A DNA stretch of 64,000 nt from Sinobaca qinghaiensis (GCF_003610495.1 NZ_RAPK01000007.1:124001-188000); one strand, 5' to 3'; shown: positions 16,088 through 25,369, counted from the stretch's first letter. Notes: generated by a model from the sequence alone, not told the origin. Numbers and translations: made by a program.

Positions 16088-17837
16088 CTTTTCCTCCTTT
16101 CTCCACTAAGCTTTCAAGCTGCTGCATGTCATACATATCAGCGTACCAGCGGTGGTCTTTCATTAATTCATCATGCGTGCCTCTTTCTATCTGGCGCCCA
16201 TTTTCAAGCACTACAATCTGATCGGCATGTTTAATTGCACTCATGCGGTGCGAAACAATCCATGTGGTTTTATTGTGACGTTCCCGCTGCAGGTGAGAGA
16301 GAATCGATTCTTCTGTTTTAGCATCCACGGCAGAAAGGGAGTCATCAAGAATAAGAATTTCCGGGTCTGTAATTAAGGCCCTTGCTATAGCAAGCCTCTG
16401 CTTCTGGCCGCCTGACAGCGTAACTCCCCGTTCTCCTACAATCGTATCGTATCCGTATTCCATATTTATAATGTCCTCATGAACGTGCGCTGTTTTAGCC
16501 GCGTGTACAATTTCTTTGAAGGAAGCATCCGGGCGTGCAAAAGCAATGTTATCGGCAATGGAAATCGAAAAGAGAAAATGGTCCTGCGGCACGTAGCCAA
16601 AAGCCATCCGGTAGCTGTCCAGCTGATAGGAGGCTGCGGATACCCCATCGACTTCAATCCGGCTCAGCGGATCTTCCATTTCCCGAAGCAGTAATTTAAG
16701 CAGCGTCGTCTTCCCACTCCCCGTTCGTCCCGCTATGCCAATGGTTTCGCCTTTCTGCACATAAAAGGAAATGTCCTGAAGCGATGCCTGTTCTGCTTCC
16801 GGATAGTGGCAGCTTTCTATAACAACGTTTATAGAGCCAGTCGGAATACTGCTGTATTCTGCACGTTCATCAGTAATATCCTGCTTTTCCTCCAGCAGCG
16901 ATTCAATTCGTCCATAGCTTGCCCTTCCACGCTCGACTATATTAAAGAGCAGTCCGAATGCAAGCATAGGCCACGTCAGCATGCCCAGATAGACCGTAAA
17001 GCTTGTCAGTTCGCCTATTGTTAGATCTCCTGCAATCACGAACCTCGCTCCGAAAAACACGGCCAGAAAATACGAAATACCTACGACCAGCGAGATCGTT
17101 GGTTCAAATAGTGCATCTACTCTGGCAACATTCTCATTTTTTTCAACTACCTTATCCGACTGTCTGGAAAAGGCCGCCACTTCAGCTTTCTCCTGTCCAA
17201 ATGCTTTCGTTACTCGGATACCGGAAACACTTTCCTGTACTTTATTATTCAGCTCGGAAAAAGCGGCCTGGGCCTGTCCGAAGCGGTGATGAAGAATATT
17301 GCCATAGATGCTTGTTGCTGCGGCCATTAACGGCATCGGCAGCAGACATAACAGTGTAAGCTGCCAGCTGATCGTAAAAGCCATCGCAGCTATAACAAAA
17401 CCGCCCATGGCGATCGAATCAACAAGCGTTAATACACCAATGCCCGCCGTCTGCTCCACCGCTTTTATGTCGTTGGTGGAGTGGGCCATTAAATCGCCCG
17501 TCCGTCGTCTATTGTAAAAAGAGGCGCTCATTTTTGTGTAGTGTTCGTACAGGCGGCTTCTTAACAGCTTTGCCAGACGAATAGCCGCACCAAAAATCAT
17601 AATCCGCCATATATAACGGAAGATATACATCAAAATTCCTGCTCCAAGAAGGAGAACCGCCCAGTACTGCAGATCCCCTACGGTCAGCGTTCCCTCGGCA
17701 ATCTGGTCTACTACTCTGCCCGCGGCATAGGGGGGAAGCAGAGCCAGGGCGGAAACAAGCATTAATATGCCTATGCCCACGCTGTATGCCAGCCATTCTT
17801 TTTGAAAAAACCATCGTAGCGACCAGAATATCTGCAT
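16071..17837 (-). CDS. ABC exporter half-transporter, degenerate Walker B subunit
   Basis: This 588-aa half-transporter begins with a six-helix domain (PPYAAGRVVDQIAEG is typical of the YheI/BmrC group) and ends in an ATPase domain. Walker A is GRTGSGKTT, the signature is a normal LSGGQKQRLA, and the switch is WIVSHRMSAI. The catalytic Glu after Walker B is replaced by Asp (ILILDDSLSAVD). Together with the partner's full Walker B and abnormal signature, this gives one good and one weak ATP site, as known for asymmetric exporters. GGGAGA precedes the ATG. Confidence 0.88.
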   Translation of the reverse strand: MQIFWSLRWFFQKEWLAYSVGIGILMLVSALALLPPYAAGRVVDQIAEGTLTVGDLQYWAVLLLGAGILMYIFRYIWRIMIFGAAIRLAKLLRSRLYEHYTKMSASFYNRRRTGDLMAHSTNDIKAVEQTAGIGVLTLVDSIAMGGFVIAAMAFTISWQLTLLCLLPMPLMAAATSIYGNILHHRFGQAQAAFSELNNKVQESVSGIRVTKAFGQEKAEVAAFSRQSDKVVEKNENVARVDALFEPTISLVVGISYFLAVFFGARFVIAGDLTIGELTSFTVYLGMLTWPMLAFGLLFNIVERGRASYGRIESLLEEKQDITDERAEYSSIPTGSINVVIESCHYPEAEQASLQDISFYVQKGETIGIAGRTGSGKTTLLKLLLREMEDPLSRIEVDGVSAASYQLDSYRMAFGYVPQDHFLFSISIADNIAFARPDASFKEIVHAAKTAHVHEDIINMEYGYDTIVGERGVTLSGGQKQRLAIARALITDPEILILDDSLSAVDAKTEESILSHLQRERHNKTTWIVSHRMSAIKHADQIVVLENGRQIERGTHDELMKDHRWYADMYDMQQLESLVEKGGKDGAPG

Positions 17838-17941
17838 GTGTCTCCCTGCTTTCTTCTCCGTTATCTTTCATTCTTTATTATCATACGTTATCTTCCGTTT
17901 TATCTTCAAGAAAGGGCGCCCGGAACCGGCATGAAATGCAT

Positions 17942-17970
17942 AAAAAAACGCTCTCCGATTTAGAGAGCGC
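17942..17970 (-). terminator. Rho-independent terminator after yneF
   Basis: On the minus strand the stem CGCTCTC / GAGAGCG is followed by TTTTTTT. Confidence 0.85.
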
Positions 17971-17975
17971 TCCTA

Positions 17976-18245
17976 TTATTTTTTGGCATTTTTTAGTTCT
18001 TTTTTTGTTTCTTTTTTTGATTCTTTTGTATCCTGCTGACGCTGCATAGCCTTCATCATTTGATTAATTTTCTTCTGTGAAGGGTTCTGCCCCATCTGCA
18101 TCATCATAACCCGAAGCATCTGTTCGTTAATAGGCGGGTTTTTCTTTAGGTAATTCATCATTGTTTTTCTGGCAATAAAAAAGCCAAGCGCTGCTCCTGC
18201 GATTAAACACAGTACGCCGACGAGTACAAACCAAAGCCAATCCAT
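17976..18245 (-). CDS. yneF: YneF family protein (UPF0154)
   Basis: This 89-aa protein has one N-terminal membrane helix (about 3-25) followed by the highly conserved YneF core: [20 protein letters not shown] and [18 protein letters not shown]. The C-terminal 20 residues are almost all Lys, Glu, Asp and Gln. The family is widespread in Firmicutes, with no assigned function. It lies downstream of tkt as in B. subtilis, but the intervening yneE is absent. Confidence 0.88.
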   Translation of the reverse strand: MDWLWFVLVGVLCLIAGAALGFFIARKTMMNYLKKNPPINEQMLRVMMMQMGQNPSQKKINQMMKAMQRQQDTKESKKETKKELKNAKK

Positions 18246-18385
18246 TCCGGCACTTCCTCCTTCTATCTCTAGTGAACATCCTTCATTATCATCCGGGGAT
18301 ACTGTAAGGACCCCTAATATTATACCTTACTAACCGACGGATGAAAAGAGCATCACGTTGATTTGCTTTTATTTCCCTATTCGTA

Positions 18386-18420
18386 AAAAAGAAGCCTGGA
18401 TCTTGTCCAGGCTTTGCTTT
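18386..18420 (-). terminator. Rho-independent terminator of tkt
   Basis: The stem AAGCCTGGA / TCCAGGCTT is followed by a run of six T on the minus strand. Confidence 0.9.
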
Positions 18421-20424
18421 TTATTTTTGAAGCAGGTCTTTTACAATAGCTACTACGTTTTCGGTAGTAAATCCATACTCTGCCATAATTTTGTCTCCAG
18501 GTGCAGAAGCGCCGAATTCATCGATACCAAGTACCGCGCCTTCTGTGCCTACGTATTTATACCATGGCATTGTTGATCCCATTTCCATTCCGAGAGCCGG
18601 CACACCTTTTAACAGCACGCTGTCTTTGTAGCTTTGCGGCTGGCGGTCAAACGAAAGGAAATCAGGCATACTTACTACGTTTGCAGCAATGCCTTCCTGT
18701 TCAAGGGCTGCTTTGGCATCCACAGCCAGAGCTACTTCAGAGCCGGAAGCCAGCAGCTGGACGTCTGGAGAATCAACCGATTCCACGATATACGCGCCTT
18801 TTGCTACCCCTTCCTGCGCTCTTTCGCCGGAAGTAGAAAGGGTAGGAAGCCCTTGTCTTGTAAGGGAAAGAACGGTTGGTCCGCCCGTGCTCTCCAATGC
18901 TACTTTCCAGGCTGCAGATGTTTCGTTACCGTCAGCCGGACGGATAACATGAACGCCTGGTATTGCACGGAGAGCAGCGATCTGTTCTACCGGTTCGTGA
19001 GTAGGTCCGTCTTCTCCGACTGCAATACTGTCATGCGTGAACACATAAGTGACAGGCAGATTCATTAAGGCACTAAGACGAAGAGCCGGACGCAGGTAGT
19101 CGGAAAACACGAGGAACGTAGAAGCATATGGATGTACTCCGCCGTGCAGCTTAAGACCGTTTAGTGCGGAAGCCATCGCAAATTCTCTAACACCAAACCA
19201 GATATTACGTCCCTGGTAGTTGTCTTTTGTAAAATCTGTTTCTTCTTTAATAAGTGTTTTATTCGAAGAAGCCAAGTCAGCTGATCCCCCGAATAAAGAT
19301 GGTACGTGTTTGGAAATTGCCTGAAGCGCATCACCTGATGCAGCGCGTGTGGCTACTTTTTCGTTCGTATAGGCCGGCAGTTCCTTTTCCCATCCTTCAG
19401 GAAGGTCTCCCTTAAGCGCTGTTATGAATTGCTCTGCGTCTTTAGGATGCTTTTTCTGGTAGTCTGCGAATAAGTCGTTCCATTCCTTTTCCTTGCGGGC
19501 GCCTTCTGCTTTTTTGTCGGCAAAAAAGGCCGTTACTTCCGCCGGTACATGGAATTCTTCTTCATATTCCCACTTGTACATTCCTTTAGCTAATGTAATC
19601 TCATCTGCACCAAGCGGGGCGCCGTGTGCTGCATTGGTGCCGCCTTTATTAGGAGAACCATAGCCGATTGTAGTTTTAACTTCAATCAAAGTTGGCTTGC
19701 CCGCCTGTTTTGCTTCTTCAATAGCTTCTTTGATAGCTTTCGTATCGTTGCCATCTTTTACAAGAATTGTGTGCCAGCCGTATGCATCATAACGCTGCAT
19801 AACGTTTTCGGAAAACGACTGATGCAGATCGCCATCGAGGGAAATATCGTTGGAATCGTAAAGTACGATCAGGCGGTCCAGATTAAGATGACCGGCTAAT
19901 GAAGCTGACTCTGCGCTGACGCCTTCCATAATATCTCCATCTCCGCATAGAACATATGTATAATGATCCACGAGCGGAAAGCTGCTTTTGTTGTAAGTGG
20001 CTGCCATATGGCGCTCTGCCATTGCCATACCGGTTGCCATCGCAAGTCCTTGTCCAAGAGGTCCTGTTGTTGCTTCAACACCTGGAGTGTGACCATATTC
20101 CGGGTGACCCGGTGTTTTACTTCCCCACTGCCTGAAATTTTGCAGTTCTTCCAGGGAAAGATCGTACCCTGTGAGGTGAAGCAGACTGTATAAAAGCATA
20201 GAGCCGTGACCGGCGGATAGTACAAAACGGTCGCGGTTAAACCATTCCGGGTTGCCGGGATTGTGGTTCATACATTCTGTCCATAAAGTAAAAGCCATTG
20301 GTGCGGCTCCCATAGGCAGACCTGGGTGACCGGAATTAGCCCTCTCAATGCTGTCGATAGATAATGTACGAATCGTATTAATAGCTAAGTTTTCTAATTG
20401 TGCTGTTGTTGTCTGCGCTGCCAT
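18421..20424 (-). CDS. tkt: Transketolase
   Basis: This 667-aa thiamine-diphosphate enzyme moves two-carbon ketol units between sugar phosphates in the pentose phosphate pathway. Visible features are [15 protein letters not shown] at the N-terminus, the substrate His region [15 protein letters not shown], the ThDP motif [19 protein letters not shown], and [16 protein letters not shown] in the pyrimidine domain. Length is normal. It is monocistronic with its own terminator and sits in the conserved lexA-yneAB-ynzC-tkt-yneF neighbourhood. Confidence 0.97.
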   Translation of the reverse strand: MAAQTTTAQLENLAINTIRTLSIDSIERANSGHPGLPMGAAPMAFTLWTECMNHNPGNPEWFNRDRFVLSAGHGSMLLYSLLHLTGYDLSLEELQNFRQWGSKTPGHPEYGHTPGVEATTGPLGQGLAMATGMAMAERHMAATYNKSSFPLVDHYTYVLCGDGDIMEGVSAESASLAGHLNLDRLIVLYDSNDISLDGDLHQSFSENVMQRYDAYGWHTILVKDGNDTKAIKEAIEEAKQAGKPTLIEVKTTIGYGSPNKGGTNAAHGAPLGADEITLAKGMYKWEYEEEFHVPAEVTAFFADKKAEGARKEKEWNDLFADYQKKHPKDAEQFITALKGDLPEGWEKELPAYTNEKVATRAASGDALQAISKHVPSLFGGSADLASSNKTLIKEETDFTKDNYQGRNIWFGVREFAMASALNGLKLHGGVHPYASTFLVFSDYLRPALRLSALMNLPVTYVFTHDSIAVGEDGPTHEPVEQIAALRAIPGVHVIRPADGNETSAAWKVALESTGGPTVLSLTRQGLPTLSTSGERAQEGVAKGAYIVESVDSPDVQLLASGSEVALAVDAKAALEQEGIAANVVSMPDFLSFDRQPQSYKDSVLLKGVPALGMEMGSTMPWYKYVGTEGAVLGIDEFGASAPGDKIMAEYGFTTENVVAIVKDLLQK

Positions 20425-20571
20425 AATCGTATTCTCCCCTTGTCTCTATTTAGTAATTAACGTCCATCCATGAGTAAATAATAAACGCTTTCTTTTTATT
20501 ATACAAGAACCGGGGCAAAATACGTGGATTTTTTCTAAATCGTACCTGCTTTCTTTCTTTAAGCTGGTGTG

Positions 20572-20721
20572 ATGGCAATTCTCATCGTCTTTTTCCTGCT
20601 TATCACCGGTTCATTACACGCTGAAAAGACCACTCTCTTATACTTGATCGAAAATGGTCTTTTGGAATCCACTGCCGGTCAGCAGTTTGTATATAAATAT
20701 AATACCTGTTTCATTCAGTGA
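20572..20721 (+). CDS. Possible 49-aa small peptide with hydrophobic N-terminus
   Basis: This open frame starts MAILIVFFLLITGSLHA and continues for 49 residues. The N-terminus looks like a signal peptide with an A-x-A-like end (LHAEK). The ribosome site is weak (GCTGGTG) and the frame crosses a hairpin at 20624-20663 that could be the ynzC terminator. I regard it as unproven. Confidence 0.2.
   Translation: MAILIVFFLLITGSLHAEKTTLLYLIENGLLESTAGQQFVYKYNTCFIQ
20624..20663 (-). terminator. Possible terminator of the ynzC unit
   Basis: AAAAGACCA and TGGTCTTTT form a 9-bp stem with a long loop of about 22 nt. The T run is short, so the call is weak. Confidence 0.35.
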
Positions 20722-20741
20722 AGGATATATTCACTACTGCA

Positions 20742-20984
20742 TTACCTGGAACGGTAAACTTTTCGTTCTTTCTTTGATCTGTCCAGCTTATCCGGGGTAA
20801 CGTCTGCGCCTTCAGGATCTACTACTTTAACGGAATGAAGCTGATCTTTAAAAGAGGATCGGAAACTCTGCAGGTATTCTTCTCTCAGCTCGTGCTGTTC
20901 CAGACTTTCAGACTCCGACAAGCCGGTTGTCTTTGCGCGCTGGGACAGCTCGTTGATACGTGCAATTTTATCTTGGGATAACAT
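20742..20984 (-). CDS. ynzC: YnzC family protein (UPF0291/DUF896)
   Basis: This 80-aa helical protein matches the YnzC family: KIARINELSQRAKTTGLSE, EQHELREEYLQSFR and the disordered C-terminus DPEGADVTPDKLD. The family is short and conserved in Bacilli; B. subtilis ynzC lies in the LexA-controlled yneA operon. Function is unknown. Its start is 142 bases from the stop of yneB, so co-transcription is likely but not certain. Confidence 0.9.
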   Translation of the reverse strand: MLSQDKIARINELSQRAKTTGLSESESLEQHELREEYLQSFRSSFKDQLHSVKVVDPEGADVTPDKLDRSKKERKVYRSR

Positions 20985-21126
20985 GATATTCCCCCCTTTA
21001 TGTTCGTATACATAAATATCCTTCTATATTAATGGTACTTATATACCCGCTTTTATGCAAACAGAACCATCTCTTTTAAAGAGGGATAGGAGGGTATAGA
21101 AGCTCATCAACGGCGCTCAGCCTTCA

Positions 21127-21789
<663 letters not shown>

Positions 21790-21809
21790 TCACCTTCTGA
21801 TTGCTTTGC

Positions 21810-22025
21810 TTAGTCGAGGTTGTAATTCACCCACTGATAGGATGTTAATTCCTGTTCGAGCTGAAGTTCTTCTTTTTCCTCCACCATATCGTCTTCATAG
21901 ACAAAGCCGGTCTCTGAGGCCGGTGCATTTACCTGTACGGCTATAATTAAGAATAATATAGATGCTGCAAACAGTAATAATATCATCCATTCCTGTGTCG
22001 TTACATTCGATATTTTTGAAATCAT
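21810..22025 (-). CDS. yneA: YneA-position SOS cell-division suppressor, short form without LysM
   Basis: This 71-aa membrane protein has an N-terminal cytoplasmic stretch, one helix (about 14-31) and an acidic extracellular tail (DDMVEEKEELQLEQEL). By position, topology and LexA control it is the counterpart of YneA, which blocks septation after DNA damage. B. subtilis YneA is about 105 aa and carries a LysM domain after the helix; that is absent here. The ATG at 22025 follows GGGGGA; an ATG 24 codons earlier would overlap the operator. The family call therefore rests mainly on context. Confidence 0.65.
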   Translation of the reverse strand: MISKISNVTTQEWMILLLFAASILFLIIAVQVNAPASETGFVYEDDMVEEKEELQLEQELTSYQWVNYNLD

Positions 22026-22045
22026 TGTAATTCCCCCATTTTTAA

Positions 22046-22057
22046 GAATGTGTGTTC
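22046..22057. promoter_or_regulatory. LexA (SOS) box, one mismatch
   Basis: GAATGTGTGTTC resembles GAAC-N4-GTTC with one mismatch. It lies between the yneA promoter and the yneA start. Confidence 0.55.
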
Positions 22058-22068
22058 CCTTTTTTAAA

Positions 22069-22097
22069 AGTATAATAAGAACTTTTGTTCCCGTCAA
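22069..22097 (-). promoter_or_regulatory. yneA promoter with perfect LexA box in the spacer
   Basis: On the minus strand TTGACG (22097-22092), a 17-nt spacer and TATACT (22074-22069) form the promoter. The spacer holds GAACTTTTGTTC (22079-22090), a perfect SOS box. Confidence 0.8.
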
Positions 22098-22106
22098 GGA
22101 AAATTA

Positions 22107-22145
22107 GAACGGATGTTTGCATGTTCGTTTTATTCATGATACAAT
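22107..22145 (+). promoter_or_regulatory. lexA promoter with overlapping SOS box
   Basis: TTGCAT (22117-22122), a 17-nt spacer and TACAAT (22140-22145) drive lexA. GAACGGATGTTT (22107-22118), one base off consensus, overlaps the -35 and allows autorepression. Confidence 0.7.
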
Positions 22146-22185
22146 TTTTTAAAATAACATTACACGCACAGGAGGTGCCGGGACT

Positions 22186-22815
22186 TTGACTAAATTATCA
22201 AAAAGACAAGAGCAAATACTTGACTATATAAAAGGGGAAGTACGTCTAAAAGGCTATCCCCCGTCTGTCCGTGAAATCGGGGAGGCTGTGGGGCTTGCCT
22301 CCAGTTCTACGGTGCACGGCCATTTATCCAGGCTGGAAAGTAAAGGATTTATTCGACGCGACCCTACTAAGCCAAGAGCTATAGAAGTGCTGTCTTTTGA
22401 AGATGCACCGCCGGAAATATCTGAAAGTTCTGCTGTGTACGTGCCGATGCTCGGTAAAGTTACAGCCGGTGAACCAATAACCGCCATAGAAAACATAGAG
22501 GAATACATTCCCCTCCCGGAGCGTATGGTAGCAAATGAACACGAGAACGTGTTTGTGCTTACGATTCAAGGTGAAAGTATGATTGAAGCCGGAATATATG
22601 ATAAGGACCTTGTTATTGTCAGGCAGCAGCAGACAGCCAACAACGGAGACATCATTGTGGCGATGACAGAGGAGCTTGAAGCTACTGTAAAGCGTTTTTA
22701 CAGAGAAAGCGGCTATATCCGCCTGCAGCCTGAAAATGCTGCTATGGATCCTATTATTCTTGATGACTGTACCGTTCTAGGTAAAGTTATTGGTGTTTTC
22801 CGTACGATTCATTAA
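22186..22815 (+). CDS. lexA: LexA repressor
   Basis: This 209-aa SOS repressor has an N-terminal winged helix ([14 protein letters not shown] ... [17 protein letters not shown]) and a C-terminal self-cleaving peptidase. The cleavage site is the Ala-Gly in KVTAGEP, the catalytic Ser is in QGESMIEAG and the Lys is in ATVKRFY. The start is TTG at 22186, set by GGAGGTG upstream. RecA filaments stimulate cleavage and derepress targets; boxes are visible before lexA, yneA and recA in this window. A strong terminator follows. Confidence 0.97.
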   Translation: MTKLSKRQEQILDYIKGEVRLKGYPPSVREIGEAVGLASSSTVHGHLSRLESKGFIRRDPTKPRAIEVLSFEDAPPEISESSAVYVPMLGKVTAGEPITAIENIEEYIPLPERMVANEHENVFVLTIQGESMIEAGIYDKDLVIVRQQQTANNGDIIVAMTEELEATVKRFYRESGYIRLQPENAAMDPIILDDCTVLGKVIGVFRTIH

Positions 22816-22820
22816 TGATA

Positions 22821-22860
22821 AAAAGCGGCTGTCTTCGGAAAAGAAGACAGCCGCTTTTTG
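22821..22860 (+). terminator. Rho-independent terminator of lexA
   Basis: The stem AAAGCGGCTGTCTTC / GAAGACAGCCGCTTT is followed by a short T run. Confidence 0.92.
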
Positions 22861-22953
22861 ATTGGAAAGGTTTTGAAAAAAATTGTTGTGGTATACAAAT
22901 ATATAATATACTTCATTAAATTCAGCAGCAGTCATGGAAAGGAGAAATAAACA

Positions 22954-23115
22954 GTGCTCTATATTAAATGTCATTCATGTGGAACAGAAACAAAAGCAGA
23001 AGTACAGATGTCGGTTTCCGAACTAAGCAACGAGAACATCCAGGAGGAGTATCAAAACTGCCCTCACTGTGGAAGTCCTATTAAATTACTGGCAGAAGAT
23101 ATATATGAAAAATAA
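22954..23115 (+). CDS. Small zinc-ribbon protein, 53 aa
   Basis: A GTG start (AAGGAG ten bases upstream) opens a 53-aa protein with two CxxC knuckles, YIKCHSCGTET and YQNCPHCGSP, 32 residues apart. This is a typical zinc ribbon that could bind nucleic acid or protein. It has its own terminator. No family name is assigned. Confidence 0.75.
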   Translation: MLYIKCHSCGTETKAEVQMSVSELSNENIQEEYQNCPHCGSPIKLLAEDIYEK

Positions 23116-23143
23116 AGCGTCCAAATGGATGCTTTATTTTTTT
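23114..23143 (+). terminator. Rho-independent terminator of the zinc-ribbon gene
   Basis: AAAGCGTCC-AAAT-GGATGCTTT is followed by a T run. Confidence 0.8.
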
Positions 23144-23302
23144 GTCTTCATTTATTAATGTTCACCACTTAGCCATTTATTTCGCAGTTTTGTCACTTTT
23201 CAGCTATTGATTTCCTTTCTTTAATGCGGTTTAATAGGGTTAGGATAAACAACGCTCACTATTTCACAAGTTCACACTATACTACATTCAGGAGATGTTG
23301 AT

Positions 23303-23515
23303 ATGGCTCCCTCTTATATAATGGAACGAGTATTTAACAGCACACTATTTATCGGCGTGATTTCCGCCGTTCTTGCCAATTTAATTCTGATCGATATTCT
23401 CCACTTTCAGGGGGATCTCGCTCTTACTATACTTGTACTGGTGTTCATCTTTCTTATGGTATTCACAGCAGTAAAATCAATCTTTTTTCTGCTGCTGGAT
23501 GTTGTAAGGCAATAA
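23303..23515 (+). CDS. Small membrane protein, two TM helices
   Basis: This 70-aa protein has two long hydrophobic helices (about 13-31 and 39-65) and few charges. AGGAGATG precedes the ATG at good spacing and a terminator follows directly. No family was recognised. Confidence 0.65.
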   Translation: MAPSYIMERVFNSTLFIGVISAVLANLILIDILHFQGDLALTILVLVFIFLMVFTAVKSIFFLLLDVVRQ

Positions 23516-23549
23516 AAAAAGCGCTCCCCCTTCGGGAACGCTTTTTTTT
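23514..23549. terminator. Bidirectional terminator
   Basis: The stem AAAGCGCTCCC / GGGAACGCTTT with long A and T runs lies between convergent genes. Confidence 0.85.
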
Positions 23550-23799
23550 ATTCTTCTGTTTCCGGTTCTTTTACCGGCTTGGTGTCTTCTTTCAAGTTAA
23601 AACCGGTTAATTCTTCATAAGAAGTGGTACGGTAGGTTTCATAATGCTTTTCTACTTCTTTATCCACATCCTGCTGAGAGAGTACGTTATGACGTAGAAT
23701 AAGATCCCATAAAATTTTGTTTCTTGCCTGCTCAATAGAGAGCTGGCTTGCTAGGTCCATAATCATATCTTCTGTATTTCTTCCGCTTACCATATTCAT
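23548..23799 (-). CDS. Hypothetical helical protein, 83 aa
   Basis: This soluble, probably all-helical protein contains EDMIMDLASQLSIEQARNKI and an acidic Pro/Glu-rich tail. AAAGGGG precedes an ATGAATATG start pair; the second ATG (23793) is possible. No function is recognised. It is convergent with the small membrane gene and monocistronic. Confidence 0.6.
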   Translation of the reverse strand: MNMVSGRNTEDMIMDLASQLSIEQARNKILWDLILRHNVLSQQDVDKEVEKHYETYRTTSYEELTGFNLKEDTKPVKEPETEE

Positions 23800-24001
23800 T
23801 CCATCCCCTTTCCGTATGCCATTATCCTACAGTATACCTTATCCTTCAAGGGTGAGTCCTTTTTCCGTTTATCCGTATATAAAATCTATCGTATGCCGGT
23901 GCTCAATGCGAACGGTCCGCATCAGCCCGCTCATCGGTTTGATATCGTGAGAAGCGGGAAAAGAACACTGAACCTGTTTAAATAGAAGGAGAGCGATATA
24001 T

Positions 24002-24247
24002 ATGGACGTTATTAAAAGATTTGTCGATCACCACTTGGAAAAGTACAAGGAAGGAAACACGTTTGAAGCTGATGACACATTCCGCAGGGATCAACAGGAA
24101 GCTGCCAAATCGATGGGCCTCGATCTTCAGGACCCTGCAGATGAACGATTGTTCCGCTCTTTTGAAAGCATGGTAAAAGATTATGCCAACGGAACAAATT
24201 CGTATGAAGAAATAGAGCGTAAAGCTGTTGAAATACAAAAGAAGTAA
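24002..24247 (+). CDS. Hypothetical protein, 81 aa
   Basis: This small soluble, charged helical protein (MDVIKRFVDHHLEKYKEG ... SYEEIERKAVEIQKK) has a good site (AAGGAGAG) and its own terminator. No domain is recognised. Confidence 0.65.
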   Translation: MDVIKRFVDHHLEKYKEGNTFEADDTFRRDQQEAAKSMGLDLQDPADERLFRSFESMVKDYANGTNSYEEIERKAVEIQKK

Positions 24248-24251
24248 TAAT

Positions 24252-24283
24252 TGAAGCTCTCCTTATAGGGGAGCTTTTTTACT
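24252..24283. terminator. Bidirectional terminator
   Basis: The stem GAAGCTCTCC / GGGGAGCTTTT is followed by T runs and separates two convergent small genes. Confidence 0.8.
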
Positions 24284-24449
24284 TTGTCACTTTTGTCACA
24301 ACGGTATAATGCTCATCTGTATGTTTAATAACCTGCTGAATTTCCGCCTGCTGAAACTCTTCGGCATATTCCATCATTAATTTTTCGATTTCCACTGGAA
24401 GAAATCCCGCATCTTTCAAAAAAAGGTCGTGATACAGCTCTTCTGTCAT
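24279..24449 (-). CDS. Hypothetical protein, 56 aa
   Basis: The ATG at 24449 follows GGGGAG. The short soluble protein contains LPVEIEKLMMEYAEEFQQ and ends YTVVTKVTK. A start 22 codons earlier has no ribosome site. No family is recognised. Confidence 0.55.
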   Translation of the reverse strand: MTEELYHDLFLKDAGFLPVEIEKLMMEYAEEFQQAEIQQVIKHTDEHYTVVTKVTK

Positions 24450-24629
24450 TTTATCTCCCCACTTTCCTTTATTCTTATTATAATATAAAAAGATTTTCTC
24501 TTCACAATTTTTCATTCAAGCCGATATTTAGAAAAAGTAATAAAAATGCAACCTTTTTTAGGAATTATCGACTATAATAAAGTAAACTATTTACCATAAT
24601 TATGAATCTATAGATACAGGAGGACTAAC

Positions 24630-24701
24630 GTGAAAAAATTTATAGTAGGAATTGCTATAGCCGGCATTATGGGCGCTGTCACTTCCTGCGGCATTGCATA
24701 A
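24630..24701 (+). CDS. 23-aa lipobox peptide
   Basis: A GTG start with a strong ACAGGAGGA site opens a 23-codon gene. The peptide has a lysine pair, a hydrophobic core and a lipobox-like V-T-S-C, ending in CGIA. If processed by lipoprotein signal peptidase, it would leave a lipidated or free CGIA tetrapeptide. A TATAAT-like -10 lies near 24575-24580, and a terminator follows. It may be a secreted signalling peptide, a short membrane toxin or a degraded lipoprotein start; the sequence cannot decide. Confidence 0.5.
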   Translation: MKKFIVGIAIAGIMGAVTSCGIA

Positions 24702-24756
24702 CAACTGCCTGGTTTCTGTCGTTCAGTCCGTATACTAGTTTCTGCTTACATAGGAA

Positions 24757-24789
24757 AAGAGCCTGTCCCTTTAAGGGGGCAGGCTCTTG
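24757..24789 (+). terminator. Hairpin, probable terminator
   Basis: The long stem AAGAGCCTGTCCC / GGGGCAGGCTCTT follows the lipobox peptide gene; the T run after it is weak. Confidence 0.6.
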
Positions 24790-24869
24790 GTTTATCACGT
24801 ATTTGTTTCAGCTGCTGGAAATTTGTATAACCTTAGATGCTGCCTTTTTTCTTTTCCATGATACAGCCA

Positions 24870-25355
24870 TTAAATAAACAGATTAATATTTGATTCTTCA
24901 GCTTCTGCCAGATATGAAGCTACACCCGCATAATCCAGTCCGTCAATCAGCTCTTCTTCCTTCAGCCCCATAACGTCCATGGACATCGTACAGGCTACCA
25001 TTTTCACATCAAGATCCTGGGCCATTTCAATCATTTCTTTTAAAGAAGATACATTATGATTTTTCATCATTTTTTTCATCATCTTCGGTCCCATTCCACC
25101 AAAATTCATTTTGGACAGTGCTAATTTTTCCGGACCGCGCGGCATCATTTTTCCGAACATTTTCTCCATCATTGTTTTATCACTGCCGCTGATCACATTA
25201 TCTTTTCGGAGCACATTTAATCCCCAGAAAGTAAAAAACATCGTTACGTTCTTTCCCATTGCTGCAGCTCCTGTGGCAATAATAAAACTGGCTATTGCTT
25301 TATCGAGGTCTCCGTCAAATACGACCATCGTTGTTCCATTTTTTGTTTCTTCCAT
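24870..25355 (-). CDS. DsrE/DsrF/DrsH-like family protein
   Basis: This 161-aa protein of the DsrE2/peroxiredoxin-like group begins with TTMVVFDGDLDKAIASFIIA and GAAAMGKNVTMFFTFWGLN. It is rich in Met (MMKKMMK) and contains one Cys (MVACTMSMDVMG) at the position expected for sulfur transfer. These proteins carry or relay sulfane sulfur between TusA and rhodanese partners. It is the last gene of a TusA/rhodanese/MBL operon downstream of CstR-like operators, fitting a role in persulfide handling in the cytoplasm. Confidence 0.85.
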   Translation of the reverse strand: MEETKNGTTMVVFDGDLDKAIASFIIATGAAAMGKNVTMFFTFWGLNVLRKDNVISGSDKTMMEKMFGKMMPRGPEKLALSKMNFGGMGPKMMKKMMKNHNVSSLKEMIEMAQDLDVKMVACTMSMDVMGLKEEELIDGLDYAGVASYLAEAEESNINLFI

Positions 25356-25369
25356 TCTTCATTCTCCCC

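Larger units (their letters stand above)
20425..20741. other. Intergenic region between tkt and ynzC
   Basis: About 317 bases hold the tkt leader near 20425-20520, a long-loop hairpin at 20624-20663 and one weak small frame on the plus strand (20572-20721). No strong promoter pair was fixed. Confidence 0.4.

Noticed and set aside
23875-23985. Minus-strand fragment reading SGLMRTVRIEHRHTIDF
   Set aside because: It looks protein-like but has no start with a ribosome site and stops after about 22 residues. It may be a gene remnant; not supportable.
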